The notes beneath the pieces were generated by a model that was not told where the DNA came from, searched no databases, and saw only the letters and a list, made by a program, of their open reading frames with translations. A stretch of 64,000 nt of DNA from Tatumella citrea (GTDB lineage Bacteria; Pseudomonadota; Gammaproteobacteria; Enterobacterales; Enterobacteriaceae). A program made the translations under genes and the position numbers. Each line of letters opens with the position of its first letter. Position 1 is the stretch's first letter. The stretch lies in the NCBI RefSeq assembly GCF_002163585.1, contig NZ_CP015579.1, positions 2,604,001-2,668,000 on the forward strand, in the 5' to 3' direction. Below are positions 7,722 to 15,074 of this stretch, in pieces.

Positions 7722-9221
7722 TTATCTCCGCCCTGCAAAACGGGCGATTTGGTCTGCCAGAAAATCCACTTCCTGCGGGGTGTTATAGAAGGCCAGAGAA
7801 GGCCGTACCGTACCTTCGTAACCGAAATGACGCAGGATTGGCTGTGCACAGTGGTGACCAGCGCGCACGGCTATCCCTGACTGGCTGAGGAAGCGCCCAA
7901 CAGCCTCATTTTCATGCCCTTCGAGAACAAATGAGAGTACGCTGGTTTTCTGAGCCGCCGTCCCGACCAGGGTCAGACCCGGAATCCGCGACAGCTTTTC
8001 GATACCATATTCCAGCAGTGCATGCTCATATTGGGCAATATTTTCGATACCCAGTGAAGTGACATAATCAATCGCAGCCCCTAACCCGACGGCATCGGCA
8101 ATATTGCCGGTACCCGCTTCGAACTTGTTCGGGGCTGGCTGATAGCGCGTCAGTTCAAAAGTCACATCGGCAATCATATTGCCGCCGCCCTGATAAGGCC
8201 GCGCTTCTTCCAGCACCTCCTGCTTACCATAAACTACCCCGATGCCAGTGGGGCCAAAGATTTTGTGCCCCGAGAACACAAAGAAATCGGCATCCAGCGT
8301 ACTGACATTCAGTGGGATATGAGAGATTGACTGAGCACCATCAATTGCAATGCGCACCCCAAAACGATGGGCGATCGCGACCAGTTCCTGCACCGGAGTG
8401 ACCGTTCCCAGCGCATTTGACACATGGGTTGCCGACACAAACCGCGTCTTCTCATTAAACAGCGCAATATACTGTTCAATAATGATTTGCCCGTGCTCAT
8501 CGACCGGGGCCACCCGCAGCACCGCACCAGTCTCCTGGGCAATAAGTTGCCAGGGAACAATATTGGCATGATGTTCCAGCAGGGTCAGGATGATTTCATC
8601 CCCCGGACGCAGCAACGGCTTGACGTAGCTGTGGGCGATCAGGTTAAAACCTTCGGTGGTTCCGCGCACAAAAATGATATTTTCCGGGCCGGGAGCCCCA
8701 ATAAAGCGGGCGATTTTATCCCGGGCCGCTTCATAGGCATCGGTTGAACGGGCCGCCAGGGCATGCGCTGCACGGTGAATATTCGAATTCTCATGCAGAT
8801 AAAAATGGCTGATCCGGTCAATGACCTGGCGTGGTCGTTGGGTAGTCGCCGCATTATCCAGCCAGACCAGCGGCTTTCCGTCTACCTGTTCAGAGAGAAT
8901 CGGAAAATCTGCACGAATCCTTTCGACCGGCACCTGTCCGACCCGGGCCGATAATCCCGGAGTATGCGACGACGCTGTATATCCGACGGAAGGCTGCCCG
9001 ATACCCGCAGAACGCTCCTGCCCCAGCGCTACCACTTGTGGTGAAAAGGAGGAATCTGCTGCCGGACGGCTCACTGACCGTGATCCGGAAAAGCCTCGTA
9101 AATCCTCAGCATCCGGCAAACCGTAATCCCGCGCCGAGGGTGCCAGTGCCGGAGAATCCGGCCAGCCCGCGCCGATGCCGGGAGCAGCACGCGGTGAAGA
9201 AAAAGGATTATTGGTAGTCAT
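7722..9221 (-). CDS. Family 2A encapsulin cargo: cysteine desulfurase with N-terminal loading domain
   Basis: 499 residues from the ATG at 9221, chosen for AGGTGA upstream and preferred over a GTG nine bases earlier. Residues 1 to about 98 are Pro/Gly/Ser/Ala-rich and look disordered, with recurring short motifs such as PGIGAGWP and GLPDAEDL; this is the cargo-loading region typical of encapsulin-linked desulfurases. The rest is a SufS-like PLP enzyme with H218 in LEHHAN, PLP lysine K320 (SGHK) and catalytic C458 (RAGHHCAQP). It strips sulfur from L-cysteine to give alanine and a persulfide; in the cyanobacterial homologue elemental sulfur collects inside the shell. Its start overlaps the shell gene by 14 bases. 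Confidence 0.93.
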   Translation of the reverse strand: MTTNNPFSSPRAAPGIGAGWPDSPALAPSARDYGLPDAEDLRGFSGSRSVSRPAADSSFSPQVVALGQERSAGIGQPSVGYTASSHTPGLSARVGQVPVERIRADFPILSEQVDGKPLVWLDNAATTQRPRQVIDRISHFYLHENSNIHRAAHALAARSTDAYEAARDKIARFIGAPGPENIIFVRGTTEGFNLIAHSYVKPLLRPGDEIILTLLEHHANIVPWQLIAQETGAVLRVAPVDEHGQIIIEQYIALFNEKTRFVSATHVSNALGTVTPVQELVAIAHRFGVRIAIDGAQSISHIPLNVSTLDADFFVFSGHKIFGPTGIGVVYGKQEVLEEARPYQGGGNMIADVTFELTRYQPAPNKFEAGTGNIADAVGLGAAIDYVTSLGIENIAQYEHALLEYGIEKLSRIPGLTLVGTAAQKTSVLSFVLEGHENEAVGRFLSQSGIAVRAGHHCAQPILRHFGYEGTVRPSLAFYNTPQEVDFLADQIARFAGRR

Positions 9222-10152
9222 AATATTCACCTACTTCCACATCTTCCAGCACAGCAATCGCGTCATCCGCCAGGATCGCTGCTGAGCAATAGAGTGAGAG
9301 CAGATAAGAAGCCACGCCGTTATCATCAATTCCGCGAAAACGAACCGACAATCCACGGGATTGCTCGTTAGGCAGCCCGGTCTGATACAGGCTGACGACT
9401 CCGCGTTTATGCTCGCCGGAACGAACCAGCAGAATATTGGTTTTCCCGCCCTGACCTTTTGGATTTTTCAGTCCGTCAACAAACAGCTTATCGGAAGGGA
9501 TCAACGGGATACCACGCCACAGAATAAAGGTACCACCGTTAAGATTGACGGTGACTGGCGGCACACCACGTCGGGTCGCTTCACGCTGGAACGCGGCAAT
9601 CGCACGTGGATGAGCAAGGAAAAAGGAGGGTTCTTTCCACACTTTGGATAACAGCTCATCCAGATCATCCGGGGTCGGGCGTCCGTTGCGGGTCTGAATA
9701 CGCTGTGAGTCAGCAATATTTTTTAACAGACCATACTCGTCATTATTAATCAGCTGGCTTTCCTGGCGTTCACGCAGGCTTTCAATCGCCAGATTAATTT
9801 GCTCTGAGGCCTGATCATAAGGCGAGCTGTAAAGATCGGAGACTTTGGTATCCACATTGATAATTGTGGCAATAGAGTCCAGCTGGTATTCACGCGGCTC
9901 TGTCTGATAGTCCAGATAACCCTGCGGGATTGTCACTTTAGACGGGTCCTGGCTGCATAACACATCCAGCGGAGTCTCCCCTTCCACCACTTTATTCACC
10001 CGGTAAATGCCGGTTTCCAGTCCTTTAAAATCCAGGAAATGAGTGATCCAGCGCGGAGTAATCGAAGCAAACTGCGGTGCAGTTTTGGTGACATTGGCCA
10101 ACTGATACGCTGCGTCACGTCCAAGTGCGTTGATACCTTTTTTTTCTGCCAT
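9208..10152 (-). CDS. Family 2A encapsulin shell protein (SrpI-like)
   Basis: 314 residues, usual length for family 2A shells, with no added cyclic-nucleotide-binding domain (which marks family 2B). Landmarks are LGRDAAYQLANVTKT at the N-terminus, the E-loop/central region YQLDSIATIINVDTKVSDLYSSPYDQ, and the C-terminal VEVGEYYDYQ. The fold is the HK97 phage-capsid type; many copies assemble a hollow protein cage in the cytoplasm. The start codon has AAGAAGG upstream. It is followed directly by its cargo desulfurase and preceded by the E1-rhodanese gene, so shell, cargo and sulfur-handling enzymes are made from one transcript. Confidence 0.95.
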   Translation of the reverse strand: MAEKKGINALGRDAAYQLANVTKTAPQFASITPRWITHFLDFKGLETGIYRVNKVVEGETPLDVLCSQDPSKVTIPQGYLDYQTEPREYQLDSIATIINVDTKVSDLYSSPYDQASEQINLAIESLRERQESQLINNDEYGLLKNIADSQRIQTRNGRPTPDDLDELLSKVWKEPSFFLAHPRAIAAFQREATRRGVPPVTVNLNGGTFILWRGIPLIPSDKLFVDGLKNPKGQGGKTNILLVRSGEHKRGVVSLYQTGLPNEQSRGLSVRFRGIDDNGVASYLLSLYCSAAILADDAIAVLEDVEVGEYYDYQ

Positions 10153-10187
10153 GTTATACCTTCTTGTTTATCAGTAGTGGGGTTTTG

Positions 10188-11363
10188 TCAGTACCGTGGC
10201 AGGCGGGAATCGATGTCCCTTGCCCAGGCATTAATTCCGTCTTTTAAATTCAGCATCCGGCCCTGATAACCGGCATTTTCCAGCGCACGAATGGCGAAAA
10301 TGCTGCGCTGACCTATCTTGCACAGGAAAACCGTATCAACATCAGGGTCAAATTCATTGATTCTGCGGACAATCTGCCCCAGCGGTATCACTCTGGCTCC
10401 GGGGAATTTAGCGATAGCCCGTTCATGTGGTTCACGAATATCAATCAGCTGTAGCGGTTTATCCTCATCCAGCCATTGCTTAAGTTCGCTGGCGGTGACA
10501 GTTTCCACCGGCTTTTCCTGCTCCGTCGGTTTCAGCCCACAAAACTCTTCATAATCAATCAGTTCGTGGATTGACGGATGTTCGCCACATACCGGACAGT
10601 TGGGATCTTTTTCCAGGCGCAACTGACGTTGTTTCATGGTCCAGACATCCAGCAGTAATAAGCGTCCTGTCAGGGTATCCTCACTGCCTACAATCAGCTT
10701 GATGGTCTCCGCGGCCTGAATGGTGCCGATTATTCCGGGCAGCACTCCGAGCACCCCGCCTTCCGCACAGGAAGGTACCAGCCCCGGCGGAGGCGGCTCA
10801 GGATAGAGGCAGCGATAGCAAGGACCAACCGGTGCATGAAACACACTCGCCTGTCCCTCAAACTGGAAAATAGAGCCGTAGACCACCGGTTTACCGGCCA
10901 GTACACAGGCATCATTAATCAGATACCGGGTCGGGTAGTTATCGGTGCCGTCCACCACAATGTCGTAGTTAGCAATAATGTCAGCGGCATTCTGACTGCT
11001 GAGTTGCAGGTTGTAGGTCTCGACCTGAACATCCGGATTAATCGCTTTAATCTTGTCTTTGGCCGAGGCCACTTTAGGGCGGTCAATATCTTTAGTGGTA
11101 TGGATAATCTGACGTTGCAGATTGGAGACCTCGACAAAATCAAAATCGACAATCCCCAGAGTTCCCACCCCGGCGGCAGCAAGATACAACGCGACCGGAG
11201 CGCCCAGCCCGCCGGTGCCCACCAGCAATACCCGCGCAGCTTTTAGCCGTTGTTGCCCAATGAGTCCAATCTCAGGCAGTAGCAGATGGCGGCTGTAGCG
11301 GGCTATTTCTGCATGAGAAAGCTCTGTCAGACGCGAGTCGGGAATCAGTGCGGAGCGGCTCAT
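10188..11363 (-). CDS. E1-like adenylyltransferase fused to rhodanese (MoeZ/MoeB-R type)
   Basis: 391 residues. The N-terminal ThiF/MoeB domain has the ATP-binding GTGGLG at residues 49-54 and paired cysteines for zinc (CYRCLYPEP and CPVCG). The C-terminal rhodanese domain carries the active cysteine C348 in the loop CKIGQRS. Proteins of this type adenylate the C-terminal glycine of a ThiS/MoaD/CysO-like carrier and then hand over sulfur as a thiocarboxylate; mycobacterial MoeZ does so for CysO. The start overlaps the carrier gene's stop by 4 bases (11360-11363). In this operon the carrier gene directly upstream is the obvious partner. Confidence 0.92.
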   Translation of the reverse strand: MSRSALIPDSRLTELSHAEIARYSRHLLLPEIGLIGQQRLKAARVLLVGTGGLGAPVALYLAAAGVGTLGIVDFDFVEVSNLQRQIIHTTKDIDRPKVASAKDKIKAINPDVQVETYNLQLSSQNAADIIANYDIVVDGTDNYPTRYLINDACVLAGKPVVYGSIFQFEGQASVFHAPVGPCYRCLYPEPPPPGLVPSCAEGGVLGVLPGIIGTIQAAETIKLIVGSEDTLTGRLLLLDVWTMKQRQLRLEKDPNCPVCGEHPSIHELIDYEEFCGLKPTEQEKPVETVTASELKQWLDEDKPLQLIDIREPHERAIAKFPGARVIPLGQIVRRINEFDPDVDTVFLCKIGQRSIFAIRALENAGYQGRMLNLKDGINAWARDIDSRLPRY

Positions 11364-11650
11364 GAGTTGACCCCGCTTCCTCCGGCGATAGCAGGCACCA
11401 GTAATACTTCAGCGCCGTCACCAACCGGAGTGCTCAGGCCACCGGAACTACGAATATTGGTTTCACCGACATACAGATTGATAAATGAGCGTAATTCACC
11501 GGTATCGTCATACAGATGCTGTGAAATATCCGGATAACGCCCGGCCAGCGCGGCAATCAACTCACCCACGGTATTGCCTTGCAGGCTGATTTTGCCCTGA
11601 CCATCGGTAAAGACACGTAATGCGGTAGGAATAAACAGGGTTGCAGCCAT
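11360..11650 (-). CDS. CysO/ThiS-like ubiquitin-fold sulfur carrier with a C-terminal extension
   Basis: 96 residues with strong similarity in pattern to mycobacterial CysO: IPTALR near the start, SSGGLSTPVGDGAEV, and VPAIAGG near the end. The Gly-Gly that should be terminal is at residues 90-91 and is followed by five more residues (SGVNS). Such a tail must be removed before the glycine can be activated, and the neighbouring JAMM peptidase is the likely processing enzyme. The carrier would bring sulfide to O-acetylserine or O-phosphoserine on the CysM-like synthase. Its stop overlaps the E1 start. Confidence 0.9.
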   Translation of the reverse strand: MAATLFIPTALRVFTDGQGKISLQGNTVGELIAALAGRYPDISQHLYDDTGELRSFINLYVGETNIRSSGGLSTPVGDGAEVLLVPAIAGGSGVNS

Positions 11651-11690
11651 AGTGTTAGTCTCTCGTTAATTCGTTGTCAGATGCGGTCAG

Positions 11691-12116
11691 TTACACGACC
11701 CGCACCTCTTCCTGAGTAAATTGCAGGCGGTCATTACTGAGTCGCCAGCTGGTCAGTTCTCTGGCCTGGCCATTGGCTACTGCCACAATGATGTAGGCAT
11801 AAAATGGCAGCGCGTGTTGCCGGTCATATTCCGACGGAATAGCCGGATGGTCCGGGTGCGAGTGATAAAAGCCCAGCACGTCAACACCCAGCTTCTGCGC
11901 CGCGCGCTCAGCACGCAGCGAATCATCGGCGGTGATAACAAAGCGGTTATATTGCGCTTCGGCTTCGCGGGCATTTTCAATCGGCAGAATGGCGGTCACT
12001 TTGGCATCGCCACTGGCAGTGAAGTGACCAAATAACACACCACAGCATTCATTCGGATAAGTTGCTTCCCCTTCCTCCCGAATCTGCAGTTCTGTTTCGT
12101 GGCTGAGTTCAATCAT
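11691..12116 (-). CDS. JAMM/MPN+ metallopeptidase (Mec-like, M67 family)
   Basis: 141 residues from the ATG at 12116, which overlaps the CysM-like stop as ATGA; an upstream longer frame lies inside that gene. The zinc-peptidase signature is complete: E23 (PNECCGVLFG), H85-S-H87, S95 and D98 (HxHx7SxxD). The mycobacterial homologue Mec releases cysteine from the CysO-cysteine adduct; related JAMM enzymes trim tails after Gly-Gly from sulfur carriers. Both jobs fit here, since the adjacent carrier has five residues beyond Gly-Gly. Cytoplasmic, monomeric size. Confidence 0.9.
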   Translation of the reverse strand: MIELSHETELQIREEGEATYPNECCGVLFGHFTASGDAKVTAILPIENAREAEAQYNRFVITADDSLRAERAAQKLGVDVLGFYHSHPDHPAIPSEYDRQHALPFYAYIIVAVANGQARELTSWRLSNDRLQFTQEEVRVV

Positions 12117-13015
12117 GATTGCTGGCTCCAGAAAGCATCGGACAAATAACGTGAACCGGTGTCGCACAGCAACGTCACCACCACTGAACCACGGGGTAAG
12201 GTGGCTGCCAGCCTGGCTGCAGCCGCCACATTGGCTCCCGAGGAAATACCTGTCAGAATGCCGTTGCGTTTGACCAGTTGCCTGGCGGTGGCATAGGCTT
12301 CCTCGGTGGTAACGGTCACTACGTCGTCGATCAGTCCGTCATCAAGAATTCCCGGGCGGAGGCTGGTCGCCATATGTTTGGTGCCCTCGATACCATGAAA
12401 CGGGGACGCCGGCTGAACCGCCAGGGTACGAATTTGTGGGTTTTCATATTTGAGTCGCCGGGCCGTGCCGACAAAACTGCCGGAAGTCCCCATACTGGTG
12501 ATGAAGTGAGTCACACGCTGGCGTGTCTGCTGCCAGATTTCCAGCCCGGTGCTGGCATAGTGCGCCGCCGGATTCACGGGGTTGTTATACTGATCCGGAT
12601 AAAAATAGCGCTGCGGGTCGGCCGCCACTCTGGCCTGAACTTCCAGGTAAGCTCCGTCAGAACCCTCTAACGGATCGGTTTCAATAATAGTGGCGCCGTA
12701 GAGTTTAATCAGTTGCTTACGCTCAATACTGGTGTTCTGAGGCATATACAACTCCACCGGATATCCCAGAGCCGCGCCGATCATTGCATAGGCGATGCCG
12801 GTATTACCGCTGGTTGCATCAATAATAGTTTTACCGGGAGTTAAGGTGCCGCGGGAAATACCGTCCAGTAACATGGCTTTAGCTGCCCTGTCTTTAACCG
12901 AACCTCCCGGATTCAAAAATTCAGCCTTGCCGTATAACGTAATATCGTCCAGCCCTTCGGTAAAATCAGGCAATGAAATTAACGGGGTATTTCCCACCAG
13001 CGCCAGCAGATCCAT
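12113..13015 (-). CDS. cysM: CysM-like cysteine synthase
   Basis: 300 residues, fold-type II PLP enzyme. K41 in GGSVKDR binds PLP and the TSGNTG phosphate/substrate loop is at residues 68-73. The segment NTSIERKQLIKLYGA matches the CysM branch (CysM of Mycobacterium uses CysO thiocarboxylate as sulfur donor) more than enterobacterial CysK. It makes cysteine, or a carrier-cysteine adduct, from an activated serine. It follows the serine acetyltransferase gene by 40 bases and overlaps the JAMM gene by 4. Whether it prefers O-acetylserine or O-phosphoserine is not visible, though the upstream acetyltransferase argues for O-acetylserine. Confidence 0.88.
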   Translation of the reverse strand: MDLLALVGNTPLISLPDFTEGLDDITLYGKAEFLNPGGSVKDRAAKAMLLDGISRGTLTPGKTIIDATSGNTGIAYAMIGAALGYPVELYMPQNTSIERKQLIKLYGATIIETDPLEGSDGAYLEVQARVAADPQRYFYPDQYNNPVNPAAHYASTGLEIWQQTRQRVTHFITSMGTSGSFVGTARRLKYENPQIRTLAVQPASPFHGIEGTKHMATSLRPGILDDGLIDDVVTVTTEEAYATARQLVKRNGILTGISSGANVAAAARLAATLPRGSVVVTLLCDTGSRYLSDAFWSQQS

Positions 13016-13055
13016 ACTGATTTCCTTATTCGCCCTGTGTTTATCCGGCTACTGT

Positions 13056-14015
13056 TTAAATACCGTCACCATCATTAAATTTATTTTGTCTGGCTTGCGC
13101 CTGACGAACATTACTGTCAGGGGGAACATCATGAGTTAACCAGATATTTCCGCCAATACTGGACCGGGCACCAATAGTAATTCGTCCCAGCAGAGTGGCT
13201 CCGGCATAAATCACCACATCATCTTCAATTATTGGGTGCCGCGGATAATTCTTTTTCAGTTGCCCGTCATCCTCAGTTAAAAAGCGTTTAGCTCCCAGAG
13301 TCACCGCCTGATATAAACGAACCCGTTTACCAATAATCGCGGTTTCGCCAATCACGACTCCGGTCCCGTGGTCGATAAAGAATCCGCTGTCAATCTGTGC
13401 GCCAGGATGAATATCAATACCGGTTTCACTGTGTGCTTTTTCCGTGATAATCCGCGCCAGCAATGTCAGACCCAGATCATAGAGTTCATGGGCTAACCGG
13501 TAATGAATCACTGCATGAATCCCCGGATAGCAGAGCAGTATTTCGTCCAGGCTGCGGGCGGAAGGGTCACCCTGCCAGGCCGCAAAAATATCTTTATCAA
13601 TACGCTGACGGATAGCCGGTAAGCGGCTGGCGAATTGCCGGATACGTTGTTGCGCAACCTCTGCAATATCAGCAACACCAATATCTTTTCCGGCGGACTG
13701 ATAATGCAATTCCAGTTGTGCTTCTTCGGTCAGTTTATCGAGAGACACTGCCAGTAAATGACCGACATAAAAACCCTCACCCTCTTTTTTTATTTCAGAG
13801 GTCCCGAGTCGCATCGGATATAATACTTTAAACAGGGTTTCGGTAATTTCACTGATATTAGTGCGGGAAGGTAATAAGCGTTTATCCAGATAACGTCCCT
13901 GAAAATATTCCTCACGCCATGTTTCGCGAACCTGGCGTAATTCACTGACAACATCAGACAGTTGCCAGTCATTAATTCCCTGTTCACTAAAATACTGTTC
14001 CTTTGGTTCCGGCAT
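13056..14015 (-). CDS. cysE: Serine O-acetyltransferase, long form (EpsC-like)
   Basis: 319 residues from the ATG at 14015, which has GGGAGAAG upstream; a GTG 15 bases earlier is less likely. The N-terminal helical half (to about 180) is longer than in E. coli CysE, as in EpsC-type enzymes of encapsulin operons. The C-terminal left-handed beta helix shows hexapeptide-like repeats: IDIHPGAQIDSGFFIDHGTGVVIGETAIIGKRV and IIEDDVVIYAGATLLGRITIGARSSIGGN. It converts serine and acetyl-CoA to O-acetylserine for the CysM-like enzyme. First gene of the encapsulin-cysteine operon. Confidence 0.9.
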   Translation of the reverse strand: MPEPKEQYFSEQGINDWQLSDVVSELRQVRETWREEYFQGRYLDKRLLPSRTNISEITETLFKVLYPMRLGTSEIKKEGEGFYVGHLLAVSLDKLTEEAQLELHYQSAGKDIGVADIAEVAQQRIRQFASRLPAIRQRIDKDIFAAWQGDPSARSLDEILLCYPGIHAVIHYRLAHELYDLGLTLLARIITEKAHSETGIDIHPGAQIDSGFFIDHGTGVVIGETAIIGKRVRLYQAVTLGAKRFLTEDDGQLKKNYPRHPIIEDDVVIYAGATLLGRITIGARSSIGGNIWLTHDVPPDSNVRQAQARQNKFNDGDGI

Positions 14016-14321
14016 AATAACTTCTCCCACGTTCCTGCACTAAATACGGCTTCTGAATTATTTGTATTCACTCCTCCTCGCTAAAACAAATACTCTTTTT
14101 GGATTTACTAAAGTTAAAAAAATGAAATATCCGTGGCGCACAGATAGTGGAAACATGAGTTATCCCAACCCCATGATTCATGGCTATTATTTATCTGTTT
14201 TTTTTGGACGGACCTTATGTCAGTTGTTTTTTAATATCTTTTAAGTCTAGACAAGCTTTTTTAATTCTATGCGGCACACAGCAGATAGTTGAGCCAGTCA
14301 GAACCGCCCTGAGGTAGGACG
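14016..14321. other. Intergenic region upstream of the encapsulin-cysteine operon
   Basis: About 306 bases, AT-rich in its middle, between the end of the ATPase gene and the start of cysE, both on the minus strand. It must hold the promoter of the encapsulin-cysteine operon, but no clear -35/-10 pair or known operator could be assigned by eye. A short plus-strand frame at 14062-14244 has no gene features. Confidence 0.5.
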
Positions 14322-15056
14322 TTATAATAATTCATGGAGCTGGCGACGTTGCCTTTGTAATTCGCGGTCGGTGCGTCTGCGAGGCTGTGGCAAGGTCACC
14401 GGGAAAGTGGCGCGGATGCGGCCAGGCCCCGGGGCCATCACAACCACCCGGTCAGCCAGATAGAGTGCCTCTTCGACATCATGAGTAACCATCAAAATAC
14501 TCAGGACACTCTGCTGGCGTACTTCAACCAGCACATCCTGAAGCTGTTCCCGTTTCAAAGCATCCAGTGCTGCAAAAGGTTCATCGAGCAGTAATATTTC
14601 CGGTCGGGCCACTAGTCCCCGGGCAATTGCTACCCGCTGAGCCATCCCACCAGATAGCTGATGCGGATAGGCCTCAGAAAATTTCTCCAGTCCCATTGTT
14701 GCCAGAACTTCGGCAATCTGCTCGCGCTTTTGAGGTTCCGCGAGCTGCATCTGTTCCATCCCCAGCCGGATATTTTGTGATGTTGTCAGCCACGGAAATA
14801 AGCGAGCTTCCTGAAACACCATACTGACCCGGGGCGGAATCCCTCTGATTGGCTGACCATTAAGGGTAATCCGGCCCTGTTCTGCCGCTTCAAGTCCGGC
14901 TGCCAGCCGAAGTAATGTTGATTTACCGCACCCACTGGCACCAATCAATGCCACCAGTTCTCCGGGATCCAGCGTCAGGTTAATATTATCCAGAACTTTT
15001 AACGGTTGCTGATTTACGCTGAATATTTTACTGACGTTCTGAAACTGCAAAGTCAT
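14322..15056 (-). CDS. ABC transporter ATPase, nitrate/sulfonate/taurine (SsuB) type
   Basis: 244 residues with all ABC ATPase motifs: Walker A GASGCGKST (about residues 39-47), signature LSGGMAQRVAIARGL, Walker B ILLLDEPFAALD, and the H-loop histidine in VTHDVEEAL. The FPWLTTSQNIRLG segment after the Q-loop is typical of the SsuB/TauB/NrtD group. It powers the fused permease encoded 18 bases upstream. Last gene of the minus-strand tonB-exbBD-permease-ATPase operon. Confidence 0.92.
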   Translation of the reverse strand: MTLQFQNVSKIFSVNQQPLKVLDNINLTLDPGELVALIGASGCGKSTLLRLAAGLEAAEQGRITLNGQPIRGIPPRVSMVFQEARLFPWLTTSQNIRLGMEQMQLAEPQKREQIAEVLATMGLEKFSEAYPHQLSGGMAQRVAIARGLVARPEILLLDEPFAALDALKREQLQDVLVEVRQQSVLSILMVTHDVEEALYLADRVVVMAPGPGRIRATFPVTLPQPRRRTDRELQRQRRQLHELL

Positions 15057-15074
15057 AGCGATCCTTTGATTAAA

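Noticed and set aside
13790..14071. Minus-strand frame starting GTG at 14071 next to GAGGAGGA, overlapping cysE
   Set aside because: The purine-rich stretch touches the start codon with no spacer, and the frame only shadows the acetyltransferase gene.
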